Below, piece by piece: positions 17,905 through 25,891 of a stretch of 64,000 nucleotides of DNA (position 1 is the stretch's first letter; each line of letters starts with the position of its first letter). A model generated the notes under the pieces. That model searched no databases, was not told where the DNA came from, and was given only the letters and a program-made list of their open reading frames with translations. The stretch covers positions 367,375 through 431,374 of the forward strand of contig NZ_QJSR01000003.1 in NCBI RefSeq assembly GCF_003217095.1. Direction: 5' to 3'. The position numbers and the translations under genes are program-made. The stretch comes from Rhizobium sp. PP-CC-3A-592 (GTDB lineage Bacteria; Pseudomonadota; Alphaproteobacteria; Rhizobiales; Rhizobiaceae).

Positions 17905-19494
17905 ATGCCTGCACCTGACATGCCCGCACCTGACGCAACGACGGGTAAAGACGTCCTTCGCATGTCGGACATCCGCATGTGCTTTGGCAGCCACTACGCG
18001 CTCGCCGGCGTGACGCTGTCGATCCGCCGCGGCGAGGTGTTCGGTCTCCTCGGGCAAAACGGTTCCGGCAAGTCGACGCTGATCAAGGTGCTCGCCGGCT
18101 TCCACCAGCCGGAGGCCGGCAGCGAGATCGTGTTGTGGGGCGAGACGATGCCGCTGCCGCTCGATCCCATGGCCATCAAGAAGCGCGGCGTCGCCTTCGT
18201 CCACCAGCATCTCAGCCTCGTGCCGTCGCTGACCGTGGTCGAGAACATGCGGGTGACGGCGCTTGGCCAGAAGACGCCCTGGCGCGTTTCCTGGAAGAAG
18301 GAAGCCGCCCGCGTCGGCGCGCTCTTTGCCGAGTTCGGCCTTACCATCGATCCGTTCGCGACCGTCGCCAGCCTGCCGCCGGTGGAGCGGGCGTTCGTCG
18401 CGATCGTGCGGGCCTTCGACGACCTGCGCGCCTCCGATGCCGGCTATGGCGGCGAAGGCATCCTCGTGCTCGACGAACCCACGCCCTTCCTGCCGGCACA
18501 GGATGTCGAACGCCTCTTTGCCCTGATCCGCTCGATCGTGCGGACCGGGGCCTCCGTGGTTATCGTCACCCATGATATCGATGAGGTCCGGGATATCACC
18601 GACCGCGTCGCCATCCTGCGCGATGGCAAGCTGGTCGCCATCCTCGACACGCAGACGACCGGCCGGCAAGCCATCCTCGACACGATCGTCGGGTTGCGGG
18701 TCGATGCATTCGAGAAGACCCGAAAGACGAGCGTCGGTGCCCCGGCCGTCATCGTGCGCGACCTGACAGACGGCCGTCGCCCCGGCTTCGATGTAGACAT
18801 CCGCCCGGGTGAGACCTTGGGCATCACGGGCCTGATCGGCTCGGGCTTCGCCGCCGTTCCCTACATGCTCTATGGCGCCCGTCGTGGTGCAGGCCGCATC
18901 CGGATCGGCGGCCAGGAGGTCGATCTCGCGCGCATGACGCCACAACGGGCACAGTCCCTCGGCATCGCCTTTCTGCCCGGCGACCGCCTGGGGGCGGCCG
19001 GTATCGGATCACTGCCCATCACCGACAACATCACCCTGCCTGTGCTGGCCGATCACCTCTCGGCGCTTGGCCTCGGTCTCGATCGGCGTGGCATGCGCCA
19101 GCATGCGGCCGCACTGTCGACGGACTACGACGTGCGCCCGGCAAGGCCCGATCTCAATCTCGGCGCGCTTTCCGGCGGCAACCAGCAGAAGGTTCTTCTG
19201 GCCAAATGGCTTCAGACGAAGCCGACGCTGCTGATGCTGGACGAACCCACGCAGGGCGTGGACTTCGGCGCGCGCCAGCAGATCTTCGAGGCGCTGCACC
19301 GCGCGAGCGAACAGGGCACGGCCGTTCTCTGCGCCTCCACCGACAATGAGCAGCTCGAACAGATCTGCGACCGCATCATCGTCTTTGCCCGTGGGCGGCC
19401 GGTCGCAGAGCTTACCGGCGCAGACATCACCCGGAAATCGATCGCCGAAGCCTGCTTTTATGGCGAGACAACCGCAGCGGAGGCCGCGCAATGA
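17905..19494 (+). CDS. Sugar-type ABC transporter ATP-binding protein, two domains with one degenerate site
   Basis: The 529-residue protein is an RbsA-like double ATPase. Domain 1 has a good Walker A 'GQNGSGKST' and Walker B 'ILVLDEPT', but its LSGGQ signature is replaced by 'LPPVERAF'. Domain 2 lacks Walker A ('GLIGSGFAAV') yet keeps 'LSGGNQQK' and 'LLMLDEPT'. Walker A of domain 1 with the signature of domain 2 would give one working ATP site and one dead one. The stop overlaps the permease ATG (ATGA). Confidence 0.9.
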   Translation: MPAPDMPAPDATTGKDVLRMSDIRMCFGSHYALAGVTLSIRRGEVFGLLGQNGSGKSTLIKVLAGFHQPEAGSEIVLWGETMPLPLDPMAIKKRGVAFVHQHLSLVPSLTVVENMRVTALGQKTPWRVSWKKEAARVGALFAEFGLTIDPFATVASLPPVERAFVAIVRAFDDLRASDAGYGGEGILVLDEPTPFLPAQDVERLFALIRSIVRTGASVVIVTHDIDEVRDITDRVAILRDGKLVAILDTQTTGRQAILDTIVGLRVDAFEKTRKTSVGAPAVIVRDLTDGRRPGFDVDIRPGETLGITGLIGSGFAAVPYMLYGARRGAGRIRIGGQEVDLARMTPQRAQSLGIAFLPGDRLGAAGIGSLPITDNITLPVLADHLSALGLGLDRRGMRQHAAALSTDYDVRPARPDLNLGALSGGNQQKVLLAKWLQTKPTLLMLDEPTQGVDFGARQQIFEALHRASEQGTAVLCASTDNEQLEQICDRIIVFARGRPVAELTGADITRKSIAEACFYGETTAAEAAQ

Positions 19495-20519
19495 CGACCA
19501 TCGACCTCTCCACACCCGACACGTCCGCCAAAGCCGGCCCTGCCAAACCGAAGCGCCGCCCGCTCGACTGGAAGACGGAGACCGAGCGTTTCGCGCTGCT
19601 CGGCGCCTGGATGCTGCTCATCGCCATCTTCGGCATTCTGATGCCGGAGTCCTTTCTCAGCTGGCGCAATTTCTCCACGATGTTCGGCTCGCAGGCAGTT
19701 CTCGTCGTCCTCACGCTGGCGCTGCTGGTTCCGCTCACCTCCGGCGATTTCGATCTCTCCGGCGCTTCGGTCCTCACCATGAGCTCGATGCTGATTGCCG
19801 TCCTCAATGTGCGGGAGGGCTGGCCGATTGCGCCGGTCATTCTGGTCGCCCTTGCCAGCGGCGCCGTCATCGGCGCGGTCAATGCCGTCTTCGTCCTCTA
19901 CTTCCGTATCCATTCGCTCATCGTCACCCTCGGTATCGGCACGTTCGTCAACGGGCTGATCCTGTGGATCAGCCAGTCGCAGACGATTTCCGGCGTCTCG
20001 ATGGACCTCGTCGGCTGGGTGATCATCAACCGCTTTCTCGGCATCCCCCTCGCCTTCTTCTACGCGCTCATTCTCGCCGGCATCCTCTGGTACGTGCTGG
20101 AATTCACCATTCCCGGCCGCAAGCTGCTATTCGTCGGCCGCGGCCGCGAGGTGTCGCGATTGAACGGTATCGCTGTCGATCGCGTCCGGGCGGTTTCCTT
20201 CATCGTCTCAGGTCTCATCGCCGCCTTTGCCGGCGTGCTGTATGCCGGCATGACCGGCTCCGCCGATCCGCTCTCCGGCCTCAGCCTGTTGCTGCCGGCC
20301 TTTGCCGCCGCCTTTCTCGGCGCCACCACCATCTCGCCCGGCCGGTTCAACGCCTTCGGGGCCGTCATCGCGGTCTACTTCCTCGTCACAGGGATTACCG
20401 GGCTCACCATGCTGGGCGCCGACGCCTATGTGCAGAACCTGTTCTACGGCGGCGCCCTCGTCATCGCCGTCGCCCTTTCGCAGCTGGTGCGCAATCGCCA
20501 GCCGCAGGATTTCAGCTGA
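19491..20519 (+). CDS. Sugar-type ABC transporter permease
   Basis: The 342-residue protein is an RbsC-like permease with about ten membrane segments after a polar N-terminus of 30 residues. The 'LTSGDFDLSGASVL' stretch (about 81-94) and 'FVGRGREVSRLNGI' coupling loop (about 213-226) are typical. It overlaps the ATPase gene by four bases, and the small GatC-like gene follows 10 bp after its stop. Confidence 0.92.
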   Translation: MTTIDLSTPDTSAKAGPAKPKRRPLDWKTETERFALLGAWMLLIAIFGILMPESFLSWRNFSTMFGSQAVLVVLTLALLVPLTSGDFDLSGASVLTMSSMLIAVLNVREGWPIAPVILVALASGAVIGAVNAVFVLYFRIHSLIVTLGIGTFVNGLILWISQSQTISGVSMDLVGWVIINRFLGIPLAFFYALILAGILWYVLEFTIPGRKLLFVGRGREVSRLNGIAVDRVRAVSFIVSGLIAAFAGVLYAGMTGSADPLSGLSLLLPAFAAAFLGATTISPGRFNAFGAVIAVYFLVTGITGLTMLGADAYVQNLFYGGALVIAVALSQLVRNRQPQDFS

Positions 20520-20529
20520 GGAGCTTTCC

Positions 20530-20736
20530 ATGGATCGCGGTCTTTTCGCAGCCCTCTCCCGCCAGTTCCTCGATCGCGACGCGAACGAGGCCGAACTGAC
20601 TGCGATGACGGGACAGGCCGATCGCGCCGCTATGCACGTCGCCGCACATCCGGCCGGGCGCAACGGTGCTCTCTTCGCCGTCGAGCCGGCGTATTTCGAA
20701 CAGGCCTTGCAGGAGGCACAGCATGAGCCGCACTGA
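20530..20736 (+). CDS. Small GatC/AtzG-like candidate amidase partner
   Basis: A 68-residue protein is encoded directly after the permease and overlaps the next amidase gene by 14 bp. It has a helical first half and ends with 'LFAVEPAYFEQALQEA'. Small proteins at this position, such as AtzG beside AtzE or GatC beside GatA, wrap around the amidase and stabilise it. The assignment rests mainly on size, overlap and the acidic-aromatic tail and is therefore tentative. The start has a GAGGAG upstream. Confidence 0.65.
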   Translation: MDRGLFAALSRQFLDRDANEAELTAMTGQADRAAMHVAAHPAGRNGALFAVEPAYFEQALQEAQHEPH

Positions 20737-22141
20737 TCCCAAAACCCTGCGGGAGGCGGCCGATGCCATTGCGAGTGGCCGGATTTCCTCTCTTGAGATG
20801 ACCACGGACGCCCTGGCGCGTGCAGACCATGCGCAGCCGCATCTGAACGCCTTCATTGAGATAGCGCGTGATGCGGCTCTCGACGCGGCGCGGGCCGCAG
20901 ACGCGACGCGTTCCCGCGGCCTGCCCCTTGGGGTCCTGCACGGCGTCCCCCTGGCGCACAAGGACATGTTCGACCGCACCGGCCGCGTCACCGGCTGCGG
21001 CTCGAAAACCCGCGCCGATCATGTCGCCACGGAAACGTCCACGGTCATGCAGCGCCTCGAGAGCGCCGGCGCCCTGCAGATCGGCCGTCTCAACATGTCG
21101 GAATTCGCCATGGGGCCGACCGGTCACAATGCGCATCATGGCCGCGCGATCAATCCGGTCGATCCCGCCCGCATCACGGCGGGTTCGTCCAGCGGCTCCG
21201 GCGCGGCCGTCGGCGGCGGTGTCGTTCTCGCGGCGCTCGGCTCCGACACGGGCGGTTCCATTCGTCTGCCCGCTGCCTGTTGCGGCGTCGTCGGCATCAA
21301 GCCGACGCAGGGGCGCGTCAGTCGCCACGGCGCCATGCCGCTGTCCTTCTCGCAGGATTGCGTCGGCCCGCTCGCCCGCACCGTCGAGGATGCCTACCTC
21401 CTGTTGCAGCTGATCAGCGGTGCCGACGGCCGGGACCCGACCTGTTGCGACGTTCCACCACCCGCGGCGCTGACAACCGAGATCGGCACGATGCGCATCG
21501 GCCTCGGCGGCGGCGTCTTTGCAGACGCCCTGTCTGGAGACGTCGCAACGGCGATGGAGGACATGGCCCGCCTTCTTCGCCCCGTCTGCCGTTCCGTCGA
21601 ACCCGTTCTGCCGCCCGACCTTTCGCACGTCGCAGAGCTCGCGAATGTCGTCGCCATGAGCGAAGCCGGTGCCGTTCACTTCGACGCCTTGCGCAGCCGG
21701 CCGGAGGATTTCGGTCCGCAGGTGCGGATGCGGCTTTCCCAGGCGATCGCCATCCCCGCGCCGGTCTATCTGCGTGCGCTGCAGATCCGCGTCATCATGC
21801 TGGAAGAGATGCTGCGCACGGTCTTTTCCGCGTGCGACCTCCTGATCGTGCCGACCATGCCCTTCCTGCCGCCGCTGGCAAGCGACGTGGACGTTGGCGC
21901 AGGTGCCGCCATGAACCGCATTATCAGCGACATGACGGCCTTCACGCGCCCGTTCTCGTTTCTCGGCCTGCCCGTCGTAACGCTGCCGGTGGCCCGCAGC
22001 CGCGAAGGGTTGCCCGTCGGACTGCAGATCGTCGCGCCGCCCTGGCAGGAACAGCGCGCCGCATCGCTGGCCTTGCATATCGAGCACGCGCTCACCCTCG
22101 GCCCGTTTTCGGCCGGATTTTCCCGGCCTGAGGCTGCCTGA
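20723..22141 (+). CDS. Amidase signature family protein (AtzE/GatA-like)
   Basis: The 472-residue enzyme has the amidase-signature triad: K80 ('AHKDMF'), cis-Ser in 'GSSSGSG' (154-160) and nucleophile S179 ('DTGGSIRLP'). Length and layout fit the GatA/AtzE group. ATG 20723 follows AGGAGGCACAGC. It is the second amidase of the rut-like regulon and lies between its putative small partner and rutF. It could act on a downstream amide or carbamoyl intermediate. Substrate cannot be told from the sequence. Confidence 0.9.
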   Translation: MSRTDPKTLREAADAIASGRISSLEMTTDALARADHAQPHLNAFIEIARDAALDAARAADATRSRGLPLGVLHGVPLAHKDMFDRTGRVTGCGSKTRADHVATETSTVMQRLESAGALQIGRLNMSEFAMGPTGHNAHHGRAINPVDPARITAGSSSGSGAAVGGGVVLAALGSDTGGSIRLPAACCGVVGIKPTQGRVSRHGAMPLSFSQDCVGPLARTVEDAYLLLQLISGADGRDPTCCDVPPPAALTTEIGTMRIGLGGGVFADALSGDVATAMEDMARLLRPVCRSVEPVLPPDLSHVAELANVVAMSEAGAVHFDALRSRPEDFGPQVRMRLSQAIAIPAPVYLRALQIRVIMLEEMLRTVFSACDLLIVPTMPFLPPLASDVDVGAGAAMNRIISDMTAFTRPFSFLGLPVVTLPVARSREGLPVGLQIVAPPWQEQRAASLALHIEHALTLGPFSAGFSRPEAA

Positions 22142-22162
22142 GGTCACGCGAGAGGAAAGACC

Positions 22163-22696
22163 ATGTCTGCGATGCCCTTCGTCGATGAGACCCTGAGCGA
22201 ACCCACACCTGTCGACCGCGATGCCTTTCGCAATGCCATGTCGAGGCTCGGCGCCGCCGTCAATATCATTACGACGGATGGACCGGCCGGCAAGGCGGGC
22301 TTCGCGGCCTCCGCCGTCTGCAGCGTCACAGATACGCCGCCGACGCTTCTCGTCTGCCTCAACCGCTCGAGCTCGGTCTTTTCAACCTTCACCGCCAACC
22401 GCACGCTCTGCGTCAACACGCTGGCCGGCCATCACGAACACCTGTCCACCCTCTTCGGCGGCAAGACGCCCGTGGAGGAGCGTTTCGCTGCAGCCACGTG
22501 GCAGAAGGGCACGACAGGCGCGCCGATCCTCGATGAGGCCATCGTCTCCTTCGACTGCGCGGTGAACGAGAGCGTCGATATCGGCACCCATCAGGTCCTG
22601 TTCTGCACGGTCCTCGGCATCCGCGAAACGGACGGCGACATCCCGCTGATCTACTACAGGCGCGGATACCACCGTATCCTCCGTGAAGCAGGGTAA
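22163..22696 (+). CDS. rutF: RutF-like flavin reductase
   Basis: The 177-residue protein closely follows RutF: '[20 protein letters not shown]', '[20 protein letters not shown]', 'LCVNTLAGH' and 'LFGGKTP' are all in the right order. RutF reduces FMN with NADH to feed RutA. Here it is the last gene of the ABC-amidase operon, 8 kb from rutA, which supports joint control by the GntR regulator. A hairpin (about 22710-22733) follows the stop. Confidence 0.92.
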   Translation: MSAMPFVDETLSEPTPVDRDAFRNAMSRLGAAVNIITTDGPAGKAGFAASAVCSVTDTPPTLLVCLNRSSSVFSTFTANRTLCVNTLAGHHEHLSTLFGGKTPVEERFAAATWQKGTTGAPILDEAIVSFDCAVNESVDIGTHQVLFCTVLGIRETDGDIPLIYYRRGYHRILREAG

Positions 22697-22752
22697 CCGG
22701 TTCGCCAAGGGCAGAGGGCCGGAGCCCTGCCACGGAATTGCGCCTCTTCTCG

Positions 22753-22884
22753 TCAACCGAGCGCAGCGAGCGTCTCGGCGGCGTCTCCGTCGATGATCAG
22801 GCCATCGACGACGCCGCTCTTCAGCAGGCCTTTCGCCGCTATCGACTTTTCCTGTCCCGCGATCAGCAGGATGACGGGGATACC
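22753..22884 (-). pseudogene. C-terminal remnant of a SorC/DeoR-type sugar-binding regulator
   Basis: The minus strand reads 'GIPVILLIAGQEKS' and continues to '..VVDGLIIDGDAAETLAALG' and a stop. This is the characteristic end of the SorC sugar-binding domain (usually 'AVAGGPEK...GLITDEATA'). Upstream of residue 'G' the family similarity stops and a LuxR-like reading in another frame takes over, so only about 43 residues of the original gene survive. Confidence 0.7.
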
Positions 22885-23081
22885 GGATCGTGGGCGTGCA
22901 TCTCGCGAATATAGATCTTCAGGAAATCCGACGGCACACGCGAGCAGATGAAATTGTGGAGGTTCTTCTGTTCATCGACGGAATAGAAGACCAGCCGGCT
23001 CGCACGCATCGTGCCCGACAGCAGTCGAAATGTCTCGTCGACGAATTCCCGCTTGCGAACCTCCGAGAAAGCCACGGCCAT
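22863..23081 (-). pseudogene. N-terminal remnant of a LuxR-family regulator
   Basis: From ATG 23081 about 65 residues resemble the N-terminal sensor part of rhizobial LuxR regulators ('LFYSVDEQ'-like strand, 'FICSRVPSDFLKIYIREMHAHDP'-like helix, quoted here only in pieces). The frame ends in 'VSPSSC' and a stop at the point where the SorC remnant begins in another frame. There is no HTH domain. The junction near 22880-22886 looks like a deletion that fused two regulators. Confidence 0.65.
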
Positions 23082-23115
23082 CCTCCACAGCGCCCTACAC
23101 AGCAGCAAAGGAAAT

Positions 23116-23134
23116 CTTGCTGCAGTGCAGCAAG
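23116..23134. promoter_or_regulatory. Perfect palindrome upstream of the LuxR remnant
   Basis: CTTGCTGCAGTGCAGCAAG is an 8-3-8 perfect inverted repeat, 35 bp upstream of the LuxR remnant start. It may be the former autoregulatory operator. The following stretch to 23495 has no gene and nothing else I can name. Confidence 0.45.
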
Positions 23135-23495
23135 CGAGTCAAGGGTTTCATCCGGATCGCCATGCAAGCCAAACCTGTCGGCTCTCAACGCCTGGTCTGC
23201 CATACAGGAAACGGCAAGACAGTTGGTACTTTCCGTCCTCAGAGTCCCACCACGTTTCCGGGTCATTTCCGGGAAAAATCTCGTCATACCTTGCCGGAAG
23301 GTTCGGAACGTTGCAGGTTCGTTACGAAAGAAACTCTCCGGTTTCGGGGAAAATCCGCGCTATGGGCCCGGGAACAGTCACCGGCTGCCTTAAAAGAGAC
23401 ATGGACGAGATGCCTGAGTACGTTATCGGCAGAGGTCTAGTGGCGAAATCACTTTGTCGCTCGGCGCCATTCCATGACGGTGAAAGGCGACACGC

Positions 23496-24578
23496 ATGAG
23501 GCCGGGGCAGCGGCTTGCGCGGCGTGAGACGAAGGCCTCAGCGACGGGCGCGTCCGGTCCCGGCATGAGCCCGGGCGACATTGCAGACCATAATTCCCGC
23601 GTGGCGCTCAGCCTCATCAGAACATTCGGGCCGTTGACACGGCAGGAGCTCTCGGATCGCCTCGGCCTAACCGAGCCGGCGGTGACGGGTATCATGAGCC
23701 GGCTCGATGCCCAAGGATTGGTGCTGAAACGCAAGCGCTCCGGCACCGGACGCTACCATGCCGCAGAATTCGCGCTTCAGGCGGAAGGCGCTTTGGGTTT
23801 AGGTATCAGCCTTTCCGCAGAGACGCTTGAGATGGCGCTTGTCGATCTTTTCGGCACGGTCGTTTCCCGGGCAGAGGTTGAGGGTGCGGATGTTGGAGAG
23901 CGCCTTCCGGATGCACTTGCGTCCCTGCTCGGCGCCGTTAGCACCCGGATGCCGCTCGGCGTCGGAATGGCCTTCGCGCCGGGATGCCCGCCTCAAGCAG
24001 ATACGATCAAACATCTTCTGCCGGGCCGGCCCGTCTTCCTCATGCCGGATACGGAGGCGTGCCTCACCGGAGAGCGCCTGCTGGGGCTTGGCGAGCCCGA
24101 AGGCGGGCTGGTGGTGATCCTGATCGACGACACCGTACGCGCCGGGCTCTTCATCGGCGGCAATACCTTTCGTGGCATGAACGGACGCGCGGGGCAAATC
24201 GGCGAGATGCGTCCGGGCCGTCTGCATCCAAGCCTGACGGAGGTCGCCAATCGCGGCGCCTATCTCCGCGCGCTCCAGGCCGGACCTTCGGCCCTTGCCG
24301 CCTGGACCGAGACCGCGGCTGACCGGCTGCTCGATGCTGTGGTCGCGATCGCCGGTTTCGTTTCACCGGGCGCCCTTCTTCTCGGCGGCACGCTGCCCGA
24401 GCCGGTCCTCGACAGTCTCATCGCGCGCATGCAGGATCAACGCAACGATCAGGCAAGCACCTTCGTCGCCGCTCCGTGGATCCCGCCGATCCGGCGTGCC
24501 ACGCTCGGAGATAGCGGTATCGTCATCGGGGCGGCGATGACGCCTTTGGTGGAGTTGCTGCTGCCGCGGACGGGATGA
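23496..24578 (+). CDS. ROK-family transcriptional regulator (first)
   Basis: The 360-residue protein has an N-terminal MarR-like winged helix (residues about 30-85, 'LTRQELSDRLGLTEPAVTGIMSRL' split across helices) and a ROK sugar-kinase-like domain. The kinase ATP motif is not obvious and the ROK zinc cysteines are absent, so it is probably a ligand-responsive repressor. ATG 23496 has AAAGG upstream. It is convergent with the second ROK gene and overlaps its 3' end by 56 bp. It may regulate the mannoside cluster or genes lost with the LuxR/SorC remnants. Confidence 0.85.
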   Translation: MRPGQRLARRETKASATGASGPGMSPGDIADHNSRVALSLIRTFGPLTRQELSDRLGLTEPAVTGIMSRLDAQGLVLKRKRSGTGRYHAAEFALQAEGALGLGISLSAETLEMALVDLFGTVVSRAEVEGADVGERLPDALASLLGAVSTRMPLGVGMAFAPGCPPQADTIKHLLPGRPVFLMPDTEACLTGERLLGLGEPEGGLVVILIDDTVRAGLFIGGNTFRGMNGRAGQIGEMRPGRLHPSLTEVANRGAYLRALQAGPSALAAWTETAADRLLDAVVAIAGFVSPGALLLGGTLPEPVLDSLIARMQDQRNDQASTFVAAPWIPPIRRATLGDSGIVIGAAMTPLVELLLPRTG

Positions 24579-25779
24579 CGCCGCCGTCCCGGGCGGAAAG
24601 CGGCACGCGTTCCCGCTGGGCCGCCTCGGCCGTCGGCAGGCAGAGCCTGTGGGCGAGCGGCATGGTGGCAGCACCCAGCGCTGCCGCATCCTCAGACCCT
24701 GCCGCCCGGTGCAGGGAGGGTGGTGTGATGCCGCGGCGAAGGATTTCCTCGCGCGTAAAGACCAGAAGCTCATCGATCATCCGGACCGGCAGGCGCCCGC
24801 CGATGAGCACGCCGTCGGGATCGACGATCATCCCGATATCGATGATGGCTTCGGCGAGCGTGATGCTGATTGCCTGTAGCCAGGCGCTGACCAGCCCCCG
24901 CGCCTCGCCCGTCAAGGCAGCCAGTTCGGCAGGCGTCGAGACCTGAATGCCGTGCTGCTTCAGGTGGTCGTAGAGGATGAACAGCGAGAACATCTCGCCG
25001 AGAGGCTGCGTCTTGCCGGCAGCCGGACCGTTCTCGATAACGACGGGAAGCCAGCCGATTTCGCCGCCAAGGCCGCTTGCGCCCTTGTGGCGCATACCAT
25101 CGATGACGAGGCTGCCGCCCAGGCACGCATTGACGAAGATGTAGAAGAAACTGCTGATCTCCGTTCCGAAGCCGTATTCGATCTCGCCAAGCGCCGCGGC
25201 ATTGGCGTCATTGTCGATGAAGACGGGATGGCTCGTGATCCCGGCAAGCGCCCCGCGCACGTCGAAGCCGCTCCAGCGGCTGTAGGTTTCGGGACGTCCG
25301 ATCACGGGCACCTCGCCGAGCCAATCGGGAATGGCGAGGCCGATGCCGGCAAGGCGCGGTTCCTGGATCACCTTGCGCCGGAGGAAAGAGGAAAGGGCAT
25401 CGCCCATCAGCGCGACGAAGGTCTCCGGCATCATGAAGCGCATTTCGTGGTGAATACGCCCCCGTACGGCGCCGGTCGCGTCCACGGCGACGACGGTCAG
25501 GTGATCGCGATCGATGTTGGCGCCGATCGAGAAGACGCCTTCGGGATCGATCTCCAGCTCGATAGCCGGCTGTCCACGCAGCCCCTGGCGCCGGCGCGCC
25601 TCCATCACGAGGCCTTCGTCGAGCAGGCGATCGACAATGCGGGTCACGGTCTGCTTCGTCAGCCGCGAGCGCTGTGCCAGTTCCGTGCGCGAGATCGGCG
25701 CCCCGCGATAGATATCGCTGAGGATCGTAGCACGATTCTGGGCTGCCGCCTGTTCGCCGTTGGAGCCGGCAAAAGTCAC
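24523..25779 (-). CDS. ROK-family transcriptional regulator (second)
   Basis: This 418-residue regulator has an N-terminal winged helix ('ISRTELAQRSRLTKQTVTRI') and a ROK domain with 'GIGLAIPDW', 'VFIDNDANAAALGE' and 'GASGLGGEIGW'. The usual zinc-binding CxCGxxGC is missing. GTG 25779 is chosen because GGGAG lies 7 nt upstream. It is the last gene of the minus-strand mannosidase/ABC cluster (112 bp after the mannosidase), so control of that cluster in response to a mannose-containing sugar is likely. The C-terminal 20 residues overlap the convergent ROK gene. Confidence 0.88.
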   Translation of the reverse strand: MTFAGSNGEQAAAQNRATILSDIYRGAPISRTELAQRSRLTKQTVTRIVDRLLDEGLVMEARRRQGLRGQPAIELEIDPEGVFSIGANIDRDHLTVVAVDATGAVRGRIHHEMRFMMPETFVALMGDALSSFLRRKVIQEPRLAGIGLAIPDWLGEVPVIGRPETYSRWSGFDVRGALAGITSHPVFIDNDANAAALGEIEYGFGTEISSFFYIFVNACLGGSLVIDGMRHKGASGLGGEIGWLPVVIENGPAAGKTQPLGEMFSLFILYDHLKQHGIQVSTPAELAALTGEARGLVSAWLQAISITLAEAIIDIGMIVDPDGVLIGGRLPVRMIDELLVFTREEILRRGITPPSLHRAAGSEDAAALGAATMPLAHRLCLPTAEAAQRERVPLSARDGGVIPSAAAATPPKASSPPR

Positions 25780-25891
25780 GCAACGTCTCCCGTCATGTTG
25801 GACCGGCCGAGCCGGATGAAAAAGGCCTGCACATCTTGCGAGGCGCAGGCCAAGGTAGGCCAAAGCGGCCGGGGGAGGAAGGGTTGAGAGA

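Noticed and set aside
22863-23108. Intact small LuxR-like gene
   Set aside because: It lacks the HTH domain and ends where an unrelated SorC fragment begins, so it is treated as a pseudogene.
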